A stretch of DNA of 13,514 bases from the NCBI GenBank assembly GCA_945833895.1, contig CAMAGQ010000036.1, positions 1 to 13,514 of the forward strand, written 5' to 3'. Source of the DNA: an uncultured bacterium (lineage in GTDB: Bacteria > Cyanobacteriota > Vampirovibrionia > Gastranaerophilales > Gastranaerophilaceae). Below the pieces are notes generated by a model that saw nothing but the letters and a program-made list of their open reading frames with translations, did not search any database and had not been told where the DNA came from. This document shows, piece after piece, positions 1 to 8,609 of the stretch; positions within the stretch are counted from its first letter, which is position 1, and each line of letters opens with the position of its first letter. The position numbers and the translations under genes are program-made.

Positions 1-1
1 A

Positions 2-1096
2 GATATTGAATTTGGCAGCGATAAAACCGTTGTAATTAATTCAGATGGCAAATTGCAAAGCTCTTCAACAACTTTGGATTGCGGAAATTCAGGTACAACA
101 ATGCGGCTGGTTTCGGGACTTCTTGCAGGTCAAAAGTTTTCATCAACATTAACAGGTGACGAAAGCCTTTCAAAACGTCCTATGAAAAGGATTATTGAAC
201 CGCTTGAACTTATGGGGGCAAAAATAACATCCCAAAACGGAACAGCCCCTCTAAATATCTGCGGACAAAACCTGCACTCAATAAATTACACAGCAAAAAT
301 CGCATCGGCTCAAGTGAAGTCTTGTGTGTTGTTAGCGGGTTTGCAAGCAGAAGGTGTGACTGTTTTTTCAGAACCTTATCTGTCAAGAAATCACACGGAA
401 ATTCTTTTAAAACACATGGGAGCAAATATTCAAACCGCTAAAAACGCTGTTTCTATTGAAAAATCCGAACTTTCTCCGATAGAAATGACAATTTGTGGTG
501 ATATTTCATCTGCGGCTTATTTTATTGCGGCAGGGTTGATTATCCCAAAATCTTCGCTGATATTAAAAAATATCGGTTTAAACCCGACACGCACGGGACT
601 TCTTGAAGTTATTCAAAAAATGGGCGGTAATGTTTCAATTCTTGATGAGAGAGAGGTTTGCGGAGAACTTGTCGGAGATTTGAAAGTTGAATATTCGCAG
701 TTGAAAGGTTGTGAAATTTCAGGTGAATTAATTCCGCGACTAATTGATGAAATTCCGATTATTGCGGTTCTTGCAACTCAATCTGAGGGCGAAACAATAA
801 TTTCTGATGCTCAAGATTTGAGAAATAAAGAATCTGACAGGATTAAAACTGTTGTTGACGGTTTGAAAAAACTCGGTGCAAATATTGAAGAAACCGCTGA
901 CGGAATGATAATCAAAGGTAAAACTTCCCTAAAAGGCGGTTGTGAACTTGAAACCTATCACGACCACAGACTTGCAATGAGTTTTTATGTTGCGGGATTG
1001 ATTGCAGAAAAAGAAATTACAATAAACGGTTTTGAATGGGCGGGGATTTCTTTTCCGACCTTTGAGCAGTTATTTGAAAAGGTAAAAGTTTGGTAA
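2..1096 (+). CDS. aroA: 3-phosphoshikimate 1-carboxyvinyltransferase (EPSP synthase), 5'-truncated by window edge
   Basis: EPSP synthase joins shikimate-3-phosphate and phosphoenolpyruvate in the sixth step of the cytosolic shikimate pathway to chorismate. The reading frame is open through the first base, so the true start lies upstream; 364 residues are visible against a usual 425-440, so about 60-75 N-terminal residues are missing. Visible signatures are LDCGNSGTTMRL (the LxNAGT-type PEP/glyphosate-site motif), DESLSKRPM, SAQVKSCVLLAGL (shikimate-3-phosphate contacts), GDISSAAYFIAAG, RNKESDRIK (second family signature, K-E-x-D-R) and DHRLAMSF near the end. The TTG at 53 is an internal Leu codon just ahead of the first motif and cannot be the start. 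The stop TAA at 1094-1096 overlaps or abuts the rnhB start, so the two genes are probably co-transcribed. The family call is secure. Confidence 0.97.
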   Translation, partial: DIEFGSDKTVVINSDGKLQSSSTTLDCGNSGTTMRLVSGLLAGQKFSSTLTGDESLSKRPMKRIIEPLELMGAKITSQNGTAPLNICGQNLHSINYTAKIASAQVKSCVLLAGLQAEGVTVFSEPYLSRNHTEILLKHMGANIQTAKNAVSIEKSELSPIEMTICGDISSAAYFIAAGLIIPKSSLILKNIGLNPTRTGLLEVIQKMGGNVSILDEREVCGELVGDLKVEYSQLKGCEISGELIPRLIDEIPIIAVLATQSEGETIISDAQDLRNKESDRIKTVVDGLKKLGANIEETADGMIIKGKTSLKGGCELETYHDHRLAMSFYVAGLIAEKEITINGFEWAGISFPTFEQLFEKVKVW

Positions 1097-1737
1097 ATAT
1101 GAGTACATTATTTGATTTTGACAAAACATACACAAAAGTTATCGGAACTGATGAAGCCGGTAGAGGCCCTGCAGCAGGCGGAGTGTTCGCAGCTGCAGTG
1201 TATTTCCCCGAAGTTACGGAAGCCTTGATGAAGGATTTGGAAAAATTAAACGACTCAAAAAAATTATCCCACAAAACTCGTGATAATTTGTATGACGTGA
1301 TTTTGAACAATTCCATAAACTCAATAGTAAATGTCGAAGTTGAAGAAATCGAAAAGTTTAACATATTAAATTCTTCTCTAAAGGCTATGAAATTATCCTG
1401 CGAAAACGTAATTAAACAGGCGAAATTGACAGATTTTATAACTCTTGTTGACGGAAATAAATTAATAAAAAACTATAAATACCCGCAAAAATTCATCATA
1501 AAAGGCGACGGAAAATCAGCCTCAATTGCGGCAGCAAGCATTCTTGCAAAAGTTACACGTGACAGGTATATGAGCGAACTTGCTCAAGAATTTCCGCAAT
1601 ACAAATGGGAGAAAAACGCAGGCTATCTTACCGCTGAACACCTTGAGGCGATTGACAAATACGGATTAACCAAATATCACAGAGCATCTTTTTTGAGAAA
1701 ACATTTTGAAAAACAAAAACAACTGTCTTTATTCTAA
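1090..1737 (+). CDS. rnhB: ribonuclease HII
   Basis: RNase HII cuts the RNA strand of RNA-DNA hybrids and starts removal of single ribonucleotides misincorporated in DNA. The 215-residue product has normal RnhB length and shows GTDEAGRGPAAGGVF (first catalytic Asp-Glu and the G-R-G loop), LNDSKKLS, LVDGN (third acidic residue) and AASILAKVTRDRYM (fourth acidic residue), plus the C-terminal GYLTAEHLEAI and GLTKYHRASF segments. Two starts are possible. TTG at 1090 has an AAAAGG Shine-Dalgarno-like run 7 nt upstream and overlaps the aroA stop; ATG at 1099 lies 2 nt after that stop but about 16 nt from the same run. I keep TTG 1090 on spacing; ATG 1099 would trim only three residues. Gene order and the overlap suggest translational coupling with aroA. 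Confidence 0.95.
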   Translation: MVNMSTLFDFDKTYTKVIGTDEAGRGPAAGGVFAAAVYFPEVTEALMKDLEKLNDSKKLSHKTRDNLYDVILNNSINSIVNVEVEEIEKFNILNSSLKAMKLSCENVIKQAKLTDFITLVDGNKLIKNYKYPQKFIIKGDGKSASIAAASILAKVTRDRYMSELAQEFPQYKWEKNAGYLTAEHLEAIDKYGLTKYHRASFLRKHFEKQKQLSLF

Positions 1738-1781
1738 AAAATGAATGATATTTTTATATCCGTACCGAAATTTACTCCCTA

Positions 1782-1810
1782 TTGACTAAATATCTAAAAT
1801 AACCTATGAT
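1782..1810 (+). promoter_or_regulatory. sigma-70-type promoter of the efflux operon
   Basis: TTGACT at 1782-1787 and TATGAT at 1805-1810 are separated by exactly 17 nt, giving five of six consensus matches at each hexamer. The predicted transcription start is near 1817, about 33 nt before the favoured ATG of the membrane fusion gene. A second TTGACA at 1810-1815 overlaps the -10 hexamer but lacks a matching -10. Confidence 0.75.
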
Positions 1811-1849
1811 TGACAAGTATAGTTGGAATAACAATTAATGGAGAGAGGT

Positions 1850-3010
1850 ATGAAAATAAAATTCACTAGAAAGCAGATGGCTGTTGCCGTTTTACTTGTT
1901 ATTGCGGTGCCGATTATTTATAATAAAGTTTCTACATTTGTTACGGGAATGATAACCCAGCAGATGATGAAAATGCCAAAAGAAGTAGTTGCGGCTAATC
2001 CGACAGAAATGGAATCTTTCATTTCTGCAGAATCAACAGGCAGAGTTGAGGCAAAATATTCGGTTGATGTTATTGCCCGTGTTGCAGGATGGCTGCAAAA
2101 GAAATACTTTAACGAAGGTGATTTCGTTCATAAAGGACAAACTCTTTTCCAAATTGACCCGAGAGAATATCAATTAGAAGTAAACAATTCAAGGGCTGCC
2201 GTTAATCAATACAGTGCGTTACTCAAAAACGCTCAACAGGAATTAGATAGGGCAAACTCTTTGATTAAAGAAGATTTAATCAGTCATTCAGACGTCGATT
2301 CAAGTTTAGCAACAAGAAATTCCAATCAGGCACTATTGGATGCCGCAAGACAAAAATACGAACTTGCACGGGTAAATTTAGGCTACACAACTATAAAATC
2401 ACCGATAGACGGAAGAATAGGTAAAGTTAAAATCACCGAAGGTAACTATGTAAGCACCTCCTCAGGTCCGCTTGTAAATATTTCAAGTACAGACCCTGTA
2501 TATGTTACTTTCAGCCTCAGAAGCAATGACTTTGTTAAATTATTAAAGGCAAGTGACAAATTTAAAGATGTAGATGTCAAAATTATGAGAAACAACGGAA
2601 AAGAATATCCGTATGTAGGGAAGGTAAACTTTGTTGATAACCAAATTGACCAGAATTCAGGTTCTGTACAAATGAGAGCGGTTTTTGAAAACCCTAAAGG
2701 ATGGCTTGTTCCGGGTGATTATATGAAAGTTACACTAATCACTCCGAAAGCAGTTTCATTTATGACCGTTCCGCAATCCTGCACAAAAGGTGACGCGATG
2801 AGCGGATACTACGTTTGGACAATAAAAGATGATAAATCAGTCAGAAAAGATATAAAAGTTTCCGATACTATCGACACTAACTGGATTGTTACAGACGGTT
2901 TAAATATGAAAGATAATGTTGTAGTTGCGGGTATTCAAAACATAACTACCGACGGTCAAAAATTAAAAGTTATATCAAAAGAAGAATATGCGAAAAAAGG
3001 TAATAAATAA
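1850..3010 (+). CDS. RND efflux periplasmic adaptor (membrane fusion protein, AcrA/MexA-like)
   Basis: This protein bridges an inner-membrane RND pump and a TolC-type outer-membrane channel. The 386 residues start with a basic tip and one hydrophobic segment (about residues 10-24) that anchors the protein; there is no lipobox Cys, unlike AcrA. A first half-lipoyl domain follows (GWLQKKYFNEGDFVHKGQ, Q-I-D-P-R-E), then a helical hairpin (about 108-175) and a second half-lipoyl segment containing LGYTTIKSPIDGRIG, a very typical MFP signature. Beta-barrel and membrane-proximal regions complete it. An upstream in-frame ATG at 1838 exists, but GGAG at 1840-1843 sits 6 nt before ATG 1850, which I prefer. 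Its stop overlaps the pump start by one base (TAATG), implying coupled translation. Transported substrates cannot be read from the sequence. Confidence 0.93.
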   Translation: MKIKFTRKQMAVAVLLVIAVPIIYNKVSTFVTGMITQQMMKMPKEVVAANPTEMESFISAESTGRVEAKYSVDVIARVAGWLQKKYFNEGDFVHKGQTLFQIDPREYQLEVNNSRAAVNQYSALLKNAQQELDRANSLIKEDLISHSDVDSSLATRNSNQALLDAARQKYELARVNLGYTTIKSPIDGRIGKVKITEGNYVSTSSGPLVNISSTDPVYVTFSLRSNDFVKLLKASDKFKDVDVKIMRNNGKEYPYVGKVNFVDNQIDQNSGSVQMRAVFENPKGWLVPGDYMKVTLITPKAVSFMTVPQSCTKGDAMSGYYVWTIKDDKSVRKDIKVSDTIDTNWIVTDGLNMKDNVVVAGIQNITTDGQKLKVISKEEYAKKGNK

Positions 3011-6000
3011 TGAAAAAGATTTTTGATAAAAATAAATTGTACTTTTTTATAAGAAAACCGAGATTTGCACTCGTAATCTCACTTTGTATTGTGATTATGG
3101 GGCTGATTTCTCTTGCTAGTTTGAAACAGGAAAGTTACCCTGATGTTACACCGCCGCAAATCAGCGTATCAGCGACTTATCAAGGTGCTTCGGCTGAGGT
3201 TATTGAATCGTCCGTTGCTACCGTTTTGGAAAACAAACTAAACGGTATCGAAAATATGTCTTATATGACGTCAACTTCTTCCGACGGAAGATATTCGCTG
3301 ACGTTATATTTCAAAGTAGGTTCCGATAAAAATATTAACCTGATGAATGTAAATAACAGAATTCAGCAGGTTCAAGCGCAGTTGCCGGAAGATGTTCAAA
3401 GAACGGGGGTTACTGCGGTAAGTAAATCCTCGGGCTCCGGTGCTTTAATGTTGTCGCTTGTGCCTGAATCAGGGAACTGGTCAAGATTAGATTTATCTAA
3501 CTATGCTTCTATATATATTAAAGATGAATTGAAACGTGTTGAAGGGGTTTCTGATGTTGATGTTTACGGTGCGGGTGATTACTCAATGCGTATTTGGCTT
3601 GACCCTCAGAAAATGGCTGGGTTGAACATTTCATCAAGTGATATAAAAACAGCAATTGCCACTCAGAACACCCAAGTTACCGCCGGTGCTTTAGGTGCGT
3701 TACCGACAGATGATGAGCAGGCACTTCAATTAACACTGAAAACTAAAGGCAGACTTGCTGATGTCAAAGATTTTGAAAATATAATTTTACGTTCAAATAT
3801 GGACGGTTCAAACGTGAGAATAAAAGACGTTGCAAGGGTTGAACTCGGTGCTCAGAATTATTCAACCTTAGGCTTGATTGACGGAAAACCTGCCACTATC
3901 ATTGCGGTTTCGCAACTTCCTGATGCTAACATTATCAATATGTCTAAAGCGGTTCACGCTAAAATTGATGAATTAAATTCAAGATTTACCAACGGTTTAA
4001 AAATTATGACAATCAAAGATGATGCCGATTATATTCACGAATCAATGAATGAAGTTGAATTTACAATCCTTCTTACAGGCTTGATTGTTGTACTCATAAT
4101 TTTCTTATTCTTAGGTGACGGAAAGGCTACATTAGTTCCTTGCGTTACAATTCCTGTATCGCTACTGGGTACTTTTGTTGCCCTAAAGGCTTTAGGAATG
4201 TCCATAAACCTGTTATCTTTGTTCGCACTTGTACTTGCGGTCGGGGTCGTAGTTGACGATGCTATCGTTGTTATAGAAAACGTTAAACGACATCTTGATG
4301 AAGGTAAATCCGCAATTATTGCAACACAGTTAACAATGGAAGAAGTAGGTTCATCACTTGTTGCAATGGCAATGGTTTTGATGGCTGTATTTGTTCCGAT
4401 TGTGTTTATGGGCGGAATGACAGGTGTTATGTACAAACAATTTGCAGTCTGCGTTGCCGTTTCTATCGCAGTTTCTGCAATTTGTGCCTTAACTCTTTCA
4501 CCTGCTATGTGTTCTCATTTTCTTGGTCAAGAAGAGAAAGAATTGCCTGAGGATAAAAAACATCCGTTTGGCAATCGTTTAAGATATATTCAAGAAAGAA
4601 TTAACAAAAAAACAGGATTTCTTGTTACAAAATTCAATGAAGGTTTTAGCAAGGTCGAAGATTTTTATATGGAATTTGTTGAAAAATTCGTATATAACAA
4701 GAAACTTACCATTATAATGTATATAACCATTTTGGTTTTAACTTTAGGTTCGTTTAAAATAATTTCAACAGGCTTTATTCCTGATGAAGATCAGGGTGTA
4801 CTTTTGGCTAGTATTACACTGCCTGACGGGGCATCTTTATCAAGAACGGAAGAAGTTTCCAGAAATTTTGTTGAACAAGTTAAAAAGATAGATGGTGTTG
4901 ATGATTCTAAACTGACCGTTTTCGGCGGAATGGGGACTGTAAACTCATCAACCGCAATTATATTGTTGAATGATTACGATGAAAGAAAAATTTCTCCGAT
5001 TGAATGGGTGAAACGCAAAATCCAAGGTCGTCCGACTAACTTAAAACACACAGCAATTTTGAATAAAATCAGAGGGGTTGCCGCAAATATCAAAGAAGCT
5101 TCCATTATAACGTTTTCACCACCTGCAATTCAAGGTATGAGTATGATGGGCGGATTTGAATTCCAACTGTTATCGCAAGGTGAATATACCGCTCAACAAA
5201 TGGAAACTTGGGCAAATAAATTGATTACCGCAGCAAATCAAAATGCTTCTTTATCGAATGTTAACACGACATTTCAGGCGAACGTTCCTCAGTATATTGT
5301 TGATATTGATTACGAAAGAGCAATGGCACAGGATATTGATTTGCAGGAACTTTACTCAACCCTTTCTTCAATGCTTGGAACTTATTACGTAAATGACTTT
5401 AACAAATACGGCCGTGTATTTAAGGTTCAAATACAGGCAGAAAGCAGATTTAGAGATAAAGCAACGGATTTGGAAGGTATCTATGTGAAGAATAAAAACG
5501 GTGTCCAAGTTCCTGTATTGTCTGTTGTTAGTTTAAGACAAACAGTCGGAACAGCATCTATCACAAGATTTAACCAGTATAAATCAGTTCAAATCCAAGG
5601 TCAGCAGGCAGTCGGAAAGAGTTCCGGCGAAGCGATGCTTGCAATGGAAGGAGTTGCGAAAGATGTATTGCCGTCAGATATGACCTTTGACTGGTCTGGA
5701 ACATCAGCACAAGAAAGAGAAGCATCAGGACAAACTGCGATGATTGTATCTTTTGCACTGGTATTTGTTTACTTGTTCCTTGTTGCACTTTACGAAAGTT
5801 ATACAATTCCTGTTGCCGTCCTGTTGGTTTCACCGATTGCGGCACTGGGTGCGTTAATCTTCCAGATGATGATTAATCAGGCATTCGATATTTATTCTCA
5901 AGTTGGTATGATTACCCTGATTGGTCTTGCCGCAAAACAGTCAATTTTGATTGTTGAATTTGCTAAAGAAGAACACGAGAATAACGGATTATCCGTACGT

Positions 6001-6270
6001 GAAGCCGCCGTAAAAGCAGCAAAATTAAGATTTAGAGCAATTATGATGACAGAACTTGCGTTTATTATTGGTGTTTTGCCGATGCTTTTTGCAACAGGAG
6101 CAGGTGCAAACTCGAGAATTTCCGTAGGTTCAACCGTATTTGGCGGTATGGTTGCGGCTTGTACGTTAGGTGCAGTGTTAACTCCGGCATTTTACGTACT
6201 TGTTCAGGAATTTGTTGACAAATTCCCTAAAAAAGATATTACTGATAAAGATTTGGAGATAGACGAATAA
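3010..6270 (+). CDS. RND (HAE-1 type) multidrug efflux permease, AcrB/MexB-like
   Basis: This is an inner-membrane proton-driven antiporter, expected to act as a trimer that takes up substrates from the periplasm or membrane and passes them to the TolC-like channel. At 1086 residues it has the usual length. TM1 follows a short basic N-terminus. The TM4 proton-relay pair is present as VVDDAIVVIENVKRH (Asp416-Asp417), with the TM10 Lys in GLAAKQSILIVEFAKEE (Lys976), the counterparts of AcrB Asp407/Asp408 and Lys940. Family motifs include QESYPDVTPPQISVSATYQG near the N-terminus, GFIPDEDQGVL at the start of the second repeat, and STGAG-type residues as FATGAGANSRISVG near TM11. These place it with HAE-1 drug/amphiphile pumps, not heavy-metal CusA types. 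It lies between its adaptor and outer-membrane partner with 1-nt overlaps on both sides. The exact substrate is unknown. Confidence 0.96.
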   Translation: MKKIFDKNKLYFFIRKPRFALVISLCIVIMGLISLASLKQESYPDVTPPQISVSATYQGASAEVIESSVATVLENKLNGIENMSYMTSTSSDGRYSLTLYFKVGSDKNINLMNVNNRIQQVQAQLPEDVQRTGVTAVSKSSGSGALMLSLVPESGNWSRLDLSNYASIYIKDELKRVEGVSDVDVYGAGDYSMRIWLDPQKMAGLNISSSDIKTAIATQNTQVTAGALGALPTDDEQALQLTLKTKGRLADVKDFENIILRSNMDGSNVRIKDVARVELGAQNYSTLGLIDGKPATIIAVSQLPDANIINMSKAVHAKIDELNSRFTNGLKIMTIKDDADYIHESMNEVEFTILLTGLIVVLIIFLFLGDGKATLVPCVTIPVSLLGTFVALKALGMSINLLSLFALVLAVGVVVDDAIVVIENVKRHLDEGKSAIIATQLTMEEVGSSLVAMAMVLMAVFVPIVFMGGMTGVMYKQFAVCVAVSIAVSAICALTLSPAMCSHFLGQEEKELPEDKKHPFGNRLRYIQERINKKTGFLVTKFNEGFSKVEDFYMEFVEKFVYNKKLTIIMYITILVLTLGSFKIISTGFIPDEDQGVLLASITLPDGASLSRTEEVSRNFVEQVKKIDGVDDSKLTVFGGMGTVNSSTAIILLNDYDERKISPIEWVKRKIQGRPTNLKHTAILNKIRGVAANIKEASIITFSPPAIQGMSMMGGFEFQLLSQGEYTAQQMETWANKLITAANQNASLSNVNTTFQANVPQYIVDIDYERAMAQDIDLQELYSTLSSMLGTYYVNDFNKYGRVFKVQIQAESRFRDKATDLEGIYVKNKNGVQVPVLSVVSLRQTVGTASITRFNQYKSVQIQGQQAVGKSSGEAMLAMEGVAKDVLPSDMTFDWSGTSAQEREASGQTAMIVSFALVFVYLFLVALYESYTIPVAVLLVSPIAALGALIFQMMINQAFDIYSQVGMITLIGLAAKQSILIVEFAKEEHENNGLSVREAAVKAAKLRFRAIMMTELAFIIGVLPMLFATGAGANSRISVGSTVFGGMVAACTLGAVLTPAFYVLVQEFVDKFPKKDITDKDLEIDE

Positions 6271-7793
6271 TGAAAAAGATATTTAACGTAATATTGATAT
6301 TATCTGTAATTTCACTCGGGGTAAATATTGTACAGGCGAAAAATGTTAAACCAGTGAATGACGATTTGGTGGCAAAAAAAGATAAAGAAATTCAAATTAT
6401 CGAACCTGAAAAAGAGGTAAAAGTTAATAAAAAGAAAGAGATAAAGAAATTAAATTCTAATCAAAGGTCGAAGTTAAAATCTTCACAGGAAGCAGAGGAA
6501 ATGTACGAAACAAAATTTCCCGTGATAAACAGCAAAGTTGAATATGCTGATATAAACGGCGAAGTTTCGCTTTCTGATTGTATAAGACTTGCAATTTCAC
6601 ATCATCCTGCGATTATGTCTGCTATCAGTAACGCTGAGGTTTATAAATCACGTGTAGGTCAGGCTTGGTCAAATTATTTCCCGACACTTAATGCAGGTGT
6701 TAGTTATTCCAGAAACGACATGCTAATGACAATGGGCAGAGCATATTCAAGAATGATGACTCAAAAATATGATATGTATTACGTTCCGACATTGTCAGCA
6801 AATATGCTTTTGTTTGACTTTGGGAAAACCAAAGCCTACGCGGATTCTGCAAAAAGAACCTACGAATCCTCAAGGTTTGATGCGGAAACCTGTATTGAAA
6901 ATGTTATATATAACGTAAAAGTAGCGTATTACAATATGGTTTTTGCAAAAATTCAGAAATCTGTATATGAAGAAACCGTGAAGGATTACGAACTCCAGTT
7001 GAAACAGGCAAGAGCGTATTATGATATCGGTAAAAAGGCGAAAATTGACGTAACTTATGCAGAATATAACCTTGGAAAAGCAAACTTGAACCTGATAAAA
7101 GCGAAAAATACAATGGAATTGGCGGCAGTTGAACTTGCAAACGCTGTCGGTATTCCTGAAATGGCGGAAGTTATACTGAAAGATGAGTTAAACTCAAAAG
7201 AATATGACGTAAATTTTGCTGATTTAATCCAAATTGCAGAATCTTCCCGTCCGTCATTGCTTGCCTCAAAAAAACTTATGGATGCTGCAGAATTGAATGT
7301 TAGAAGTTCAAAACGTGCGTTCACTCCTGACATTGGTGCTTTCGGACAATATCAGCACGGCGGGCGTAAAATTGATGCCGATAACGGATATCAGTTCGGT
7401 GTTGAACTTGCTTATTCTAATTTGAACTTAATGCTTTTGAAAAAACAAGTTGATGAAGCAACTGCGACATACCGAAAATACGTTGCTGATTACGAAAAAG
7501 CAAGACAGGATGTGTATTTGGAAGTAAAAAGTGCCTACATAAACCTGATGAATTCGCACGACAGTATTGAAGTTTCAAAACTTGCACTACAACAGGCAAA
7601 AGAACAACAATATCAAGCATTCAGAAGATATCAGGTCGGATTGGGTGATGCAATCGAATTTAAGGATTCTGAAAACACATATCTGAATGCACAATTGGAT
7701 TACTATTCAACACTATTGCAGTACAACATAAATGCCGCAGAACTTGAACGAGTAATCGGTGCTCCGATTCACGAATCTGATAAGGATTTGTAA
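6270..7793 (+). CDS. TolC-like outer-membrane efflux protein with charged N-terminal extension
   Basis: This is the outer-membrane channel partner of the upstream adaptor and pump. The 507 residues begin with a signal peptide (MKKIFNVILILSVISLGVNI, likely cleaved after VQA, residue 23). A Lys/Glu-rich stretch follows (about residues 24-95, with runs such as KVNKKKEIKKLN) and is not part of the usual fold. The outer-membrane efflux repeats start near residue 100 (LSDCIRLAISHHPAI) and include long amphipathic helices, repeated AYYN and Y-x-x-Q-A-x-Y/F-R-R-Y-Q-type segments (DYELQLKQARAYYDIGKKAK, QYQAFRRYQVGLGDAIEFKD), and LERVIGAP near the C-terminus, a typical TolC-family ending. It shares a TAATG junction with the pump gene and should be translated from the same message. 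Confidence 0.92.
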   Translation: MKKIFNVILILSVISLGVNIVQAKNVKPVNDDLVAKKDKEIQIIEPEKEVKVNKKKEIKKLNSNQRSKLKSSQEAEEMYETKFPVINSKVEYADINGEVSLSDCIRLAISHHPAIMSAISNAEVYKSRVGQAWSNYFPTLNAGVSYSRNDMLMTMGRAYSRMMTQKYDMYYVPTLSANMLLFDFGKTKAYADSAKRTYESSRFDAETCIENVIYNVKVAYYNMVFAKIQKSVYEETVKDYELQLKQARAYYDIGKKAKIDVTYAEYNLGKANLNLIKAKNTMELAAVELANAVGIPEMAEVILKDELNSKEYDVNFADLIQIAESSRPSLLASKKLMDAAELNVRSSKRAFTPDIGAFGQYQHGGRKIDADNGYQFGVELAYSNLNLMLLKKQVDEATATYRKYVADYEKARQDVYLEVKSAYINLMNSHDSIEVSKLALQQAKEQQYQAFRRYQVGLGDAIEFKDSENTYLNAQLDYYSTLLQYNINAAELERVIGAPIHESDKDL

Positions 7794-7838
7794 TTTTAAG
7801 AATGTGGTTCTTTTCTTTGGACGGCTAGAGGATACTAC

Positions 7839-7866
7839 TTGATATATTGAAAAAAACTGTTATAAT
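7839..7866 (+). promoter_or_regulatory. sigma-70-type promoter almost abutting an ATG
   Basis: TTGATA at 7839-7844 and a perfect TATAAT at 7861-7866 are separated by 16 nt. The predicted transcription start is around 7872-7874, at or within two bases of the ATG at 7874, so a message from this promoter would be leaderless or nearly so. If translation actually starts at the upstream TTG (7847), this cannot be that gene's promoter. Confidence 0.55.
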
Positions 7867-7873
7867 AACTGAT

Positions 7874-8491
7874 ATGAGAATTCTGGCAGTTATAGCAGCA
7901 TTATTTATCATATCTGTTACGCTTCCTGCGGTCTACGCAGAGGAGTTGATTGAAAATGTTCAGTTAGAGATGAAAGGTTATGATGAAATAATTCTTCCCG
8001 CAGGTTCTTTTGTTCCTGTTTTATCTACTCAGGAAATTTCAACAGAAACCTGTCCCGAGGGGTTTAAGGTCAAATTCATATCAACAAGCGACCTGTTTAT
8101 GTATGAAACAAACATTATCCCGAGAGAAACAGTTTTTTACGGATATATTGAGAAAATAAACGAACCTGTCGTTGGCACAAACGCTGCTATGAAAATAAAA
8201 ATAACCAAATTAATTATGCCTGACGGTTTTGAAATTCCGATACAGGGGTATATTTATTCATCAAACAATAACACTATCGGCGGCGGGTTAACAGCACCTT
8301 CCGAGTGGGTTAAGATGCCTCATTATCAGAGTAAATATCAGGGGATTTCCTGGAACCACAGAATGGCAACATTACAAATAAGACCCGGCGGTAAAAGATG
8401 TATGGGCGTTCATACAAAAATCCCTGCAGGCGACCAGCAAATTATTATATTAACGGCAAATACTCCAATTACACATACAATAACCGAGTAA
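7874..8491 (+). CDS. exported protein of unknown function with TrbI/VirB10-like beta domain (paralogue of the next gene)
   Basis: I do not recognise a named family member. The 205-residue product starts with a clear signal peptide (MRILAVIAALFIISVTLPAV, predicted cleavage after VYA, residue 22) and should be periplasmic or surface-facing. The mature part has ILPAGSFVPVLSTQEISTE, then IIPRETVFYGYIEKI, then KITKLIMPDGFEIPIQGYI, and near the end KIPAGDQQIIILTANTPI. This series of 'IPAG/x-IP-x-G/PxGxxIPI' strands is also seen in the next gene and in beta-rich TrbI/VirB10-like domains. The fold comparison is an inference. An in-frame TTG at 7847 would add nine residues; neither start has a good Shine-Dalgarno sequence (AGAGGA at 7827 is too far). 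I prefer ATG 7874, which gives a compact signal peptide, but the choice is uncertain. Confidence 0.75.
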   Translation: MRILAVIAALFIISVTLPAVYAEELIENVQLEMKGYDEIILPAGSFVPVLSTQEISTETCPEGFKVKFISTSDLFMYETNIIPRETVFYGYIEKINEPVVGTNAAMKIKITKLIMPDGFEIPIQGYIYSSNNNTIGGGLTAPSEWVKMPHYQSKYQGISWNHRMATLQIRPGGKRCMGVHTKIPAGDQQIIILTANTPITHTITE

Positions 8492-8500
8492 AAATGTTTC

Positions 8501-8542
8501 GTAAATATTACACCTTCTGCAATTCTTGGTAACAATATTTAC
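8501..8542. repeat. 9-bp inverted repeat upstream of a promoter
   Basis: GTAAATATT (8501-8509) and AATATTTAC (8534-8542) are perfect reverse complements separated by 24 nt. They lie between the stop of the upstream exported-protein gene and the TTGACA of the next promoter, ending 8 nt before it. No T-run follows, so an intrinsic terminator is unlikely; a regulator-binding site or chance AT-rich symmetry are the alternatives. Confidence 0.4.
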
Positions 8543-8550
8543 TCCTAAAA

Positions 8551-8578
8551 TTGACAAAAATTTTTAATTAAGTAAAAT
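8551..8578 (+). promoter_or_regulatory. sigma-70-type promoter of the second exported-protein gene
   Basis: A perfect TTGACA at 8551-8556 is followed after 16 nt by TAAAAT at 8573-8578. The predicted start near 8585 gives a leader of about 25 nt that contains the strong Shine-Dalgarno sequence AGGGAGG at 8594-8600. Confidence 0.65.
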
Positions 8579-8609
8579 AATAGAAGATGTATTAGGGAGG
8601 CTTTTGCAC

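Noticed and set aside
1737..1760. AAAAAT/ATTTTT symmetry after rnhB as a terminator
   Set aside because: The stem is composed only of A and T and would be unstable; no GC pairs support it.
1810..1838. Second TTGACA (1810-1815) as an alternative promoter
   Set aside because: No acceptable -10 hexamer occurs at 16-18 nt spacing, and transcription would start at or beyond the gene start.
4035..4436. 133-codon minus-strand open frame inside the RND pump gene
   Set aside because: It lies fully antisense to the conserved TM4-region coding sequence, is low-complexity Ser/Thr/Ile-rich, and has no promoter or Shine-Dalgarno sequence.
7798..7812. Short AAGAA/TTCTT hairpin after the TolC-like gene as a terminator
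   Set aside because: It is only a 5-bp AT-rich stem with an interrupted T tract, too weak to call.
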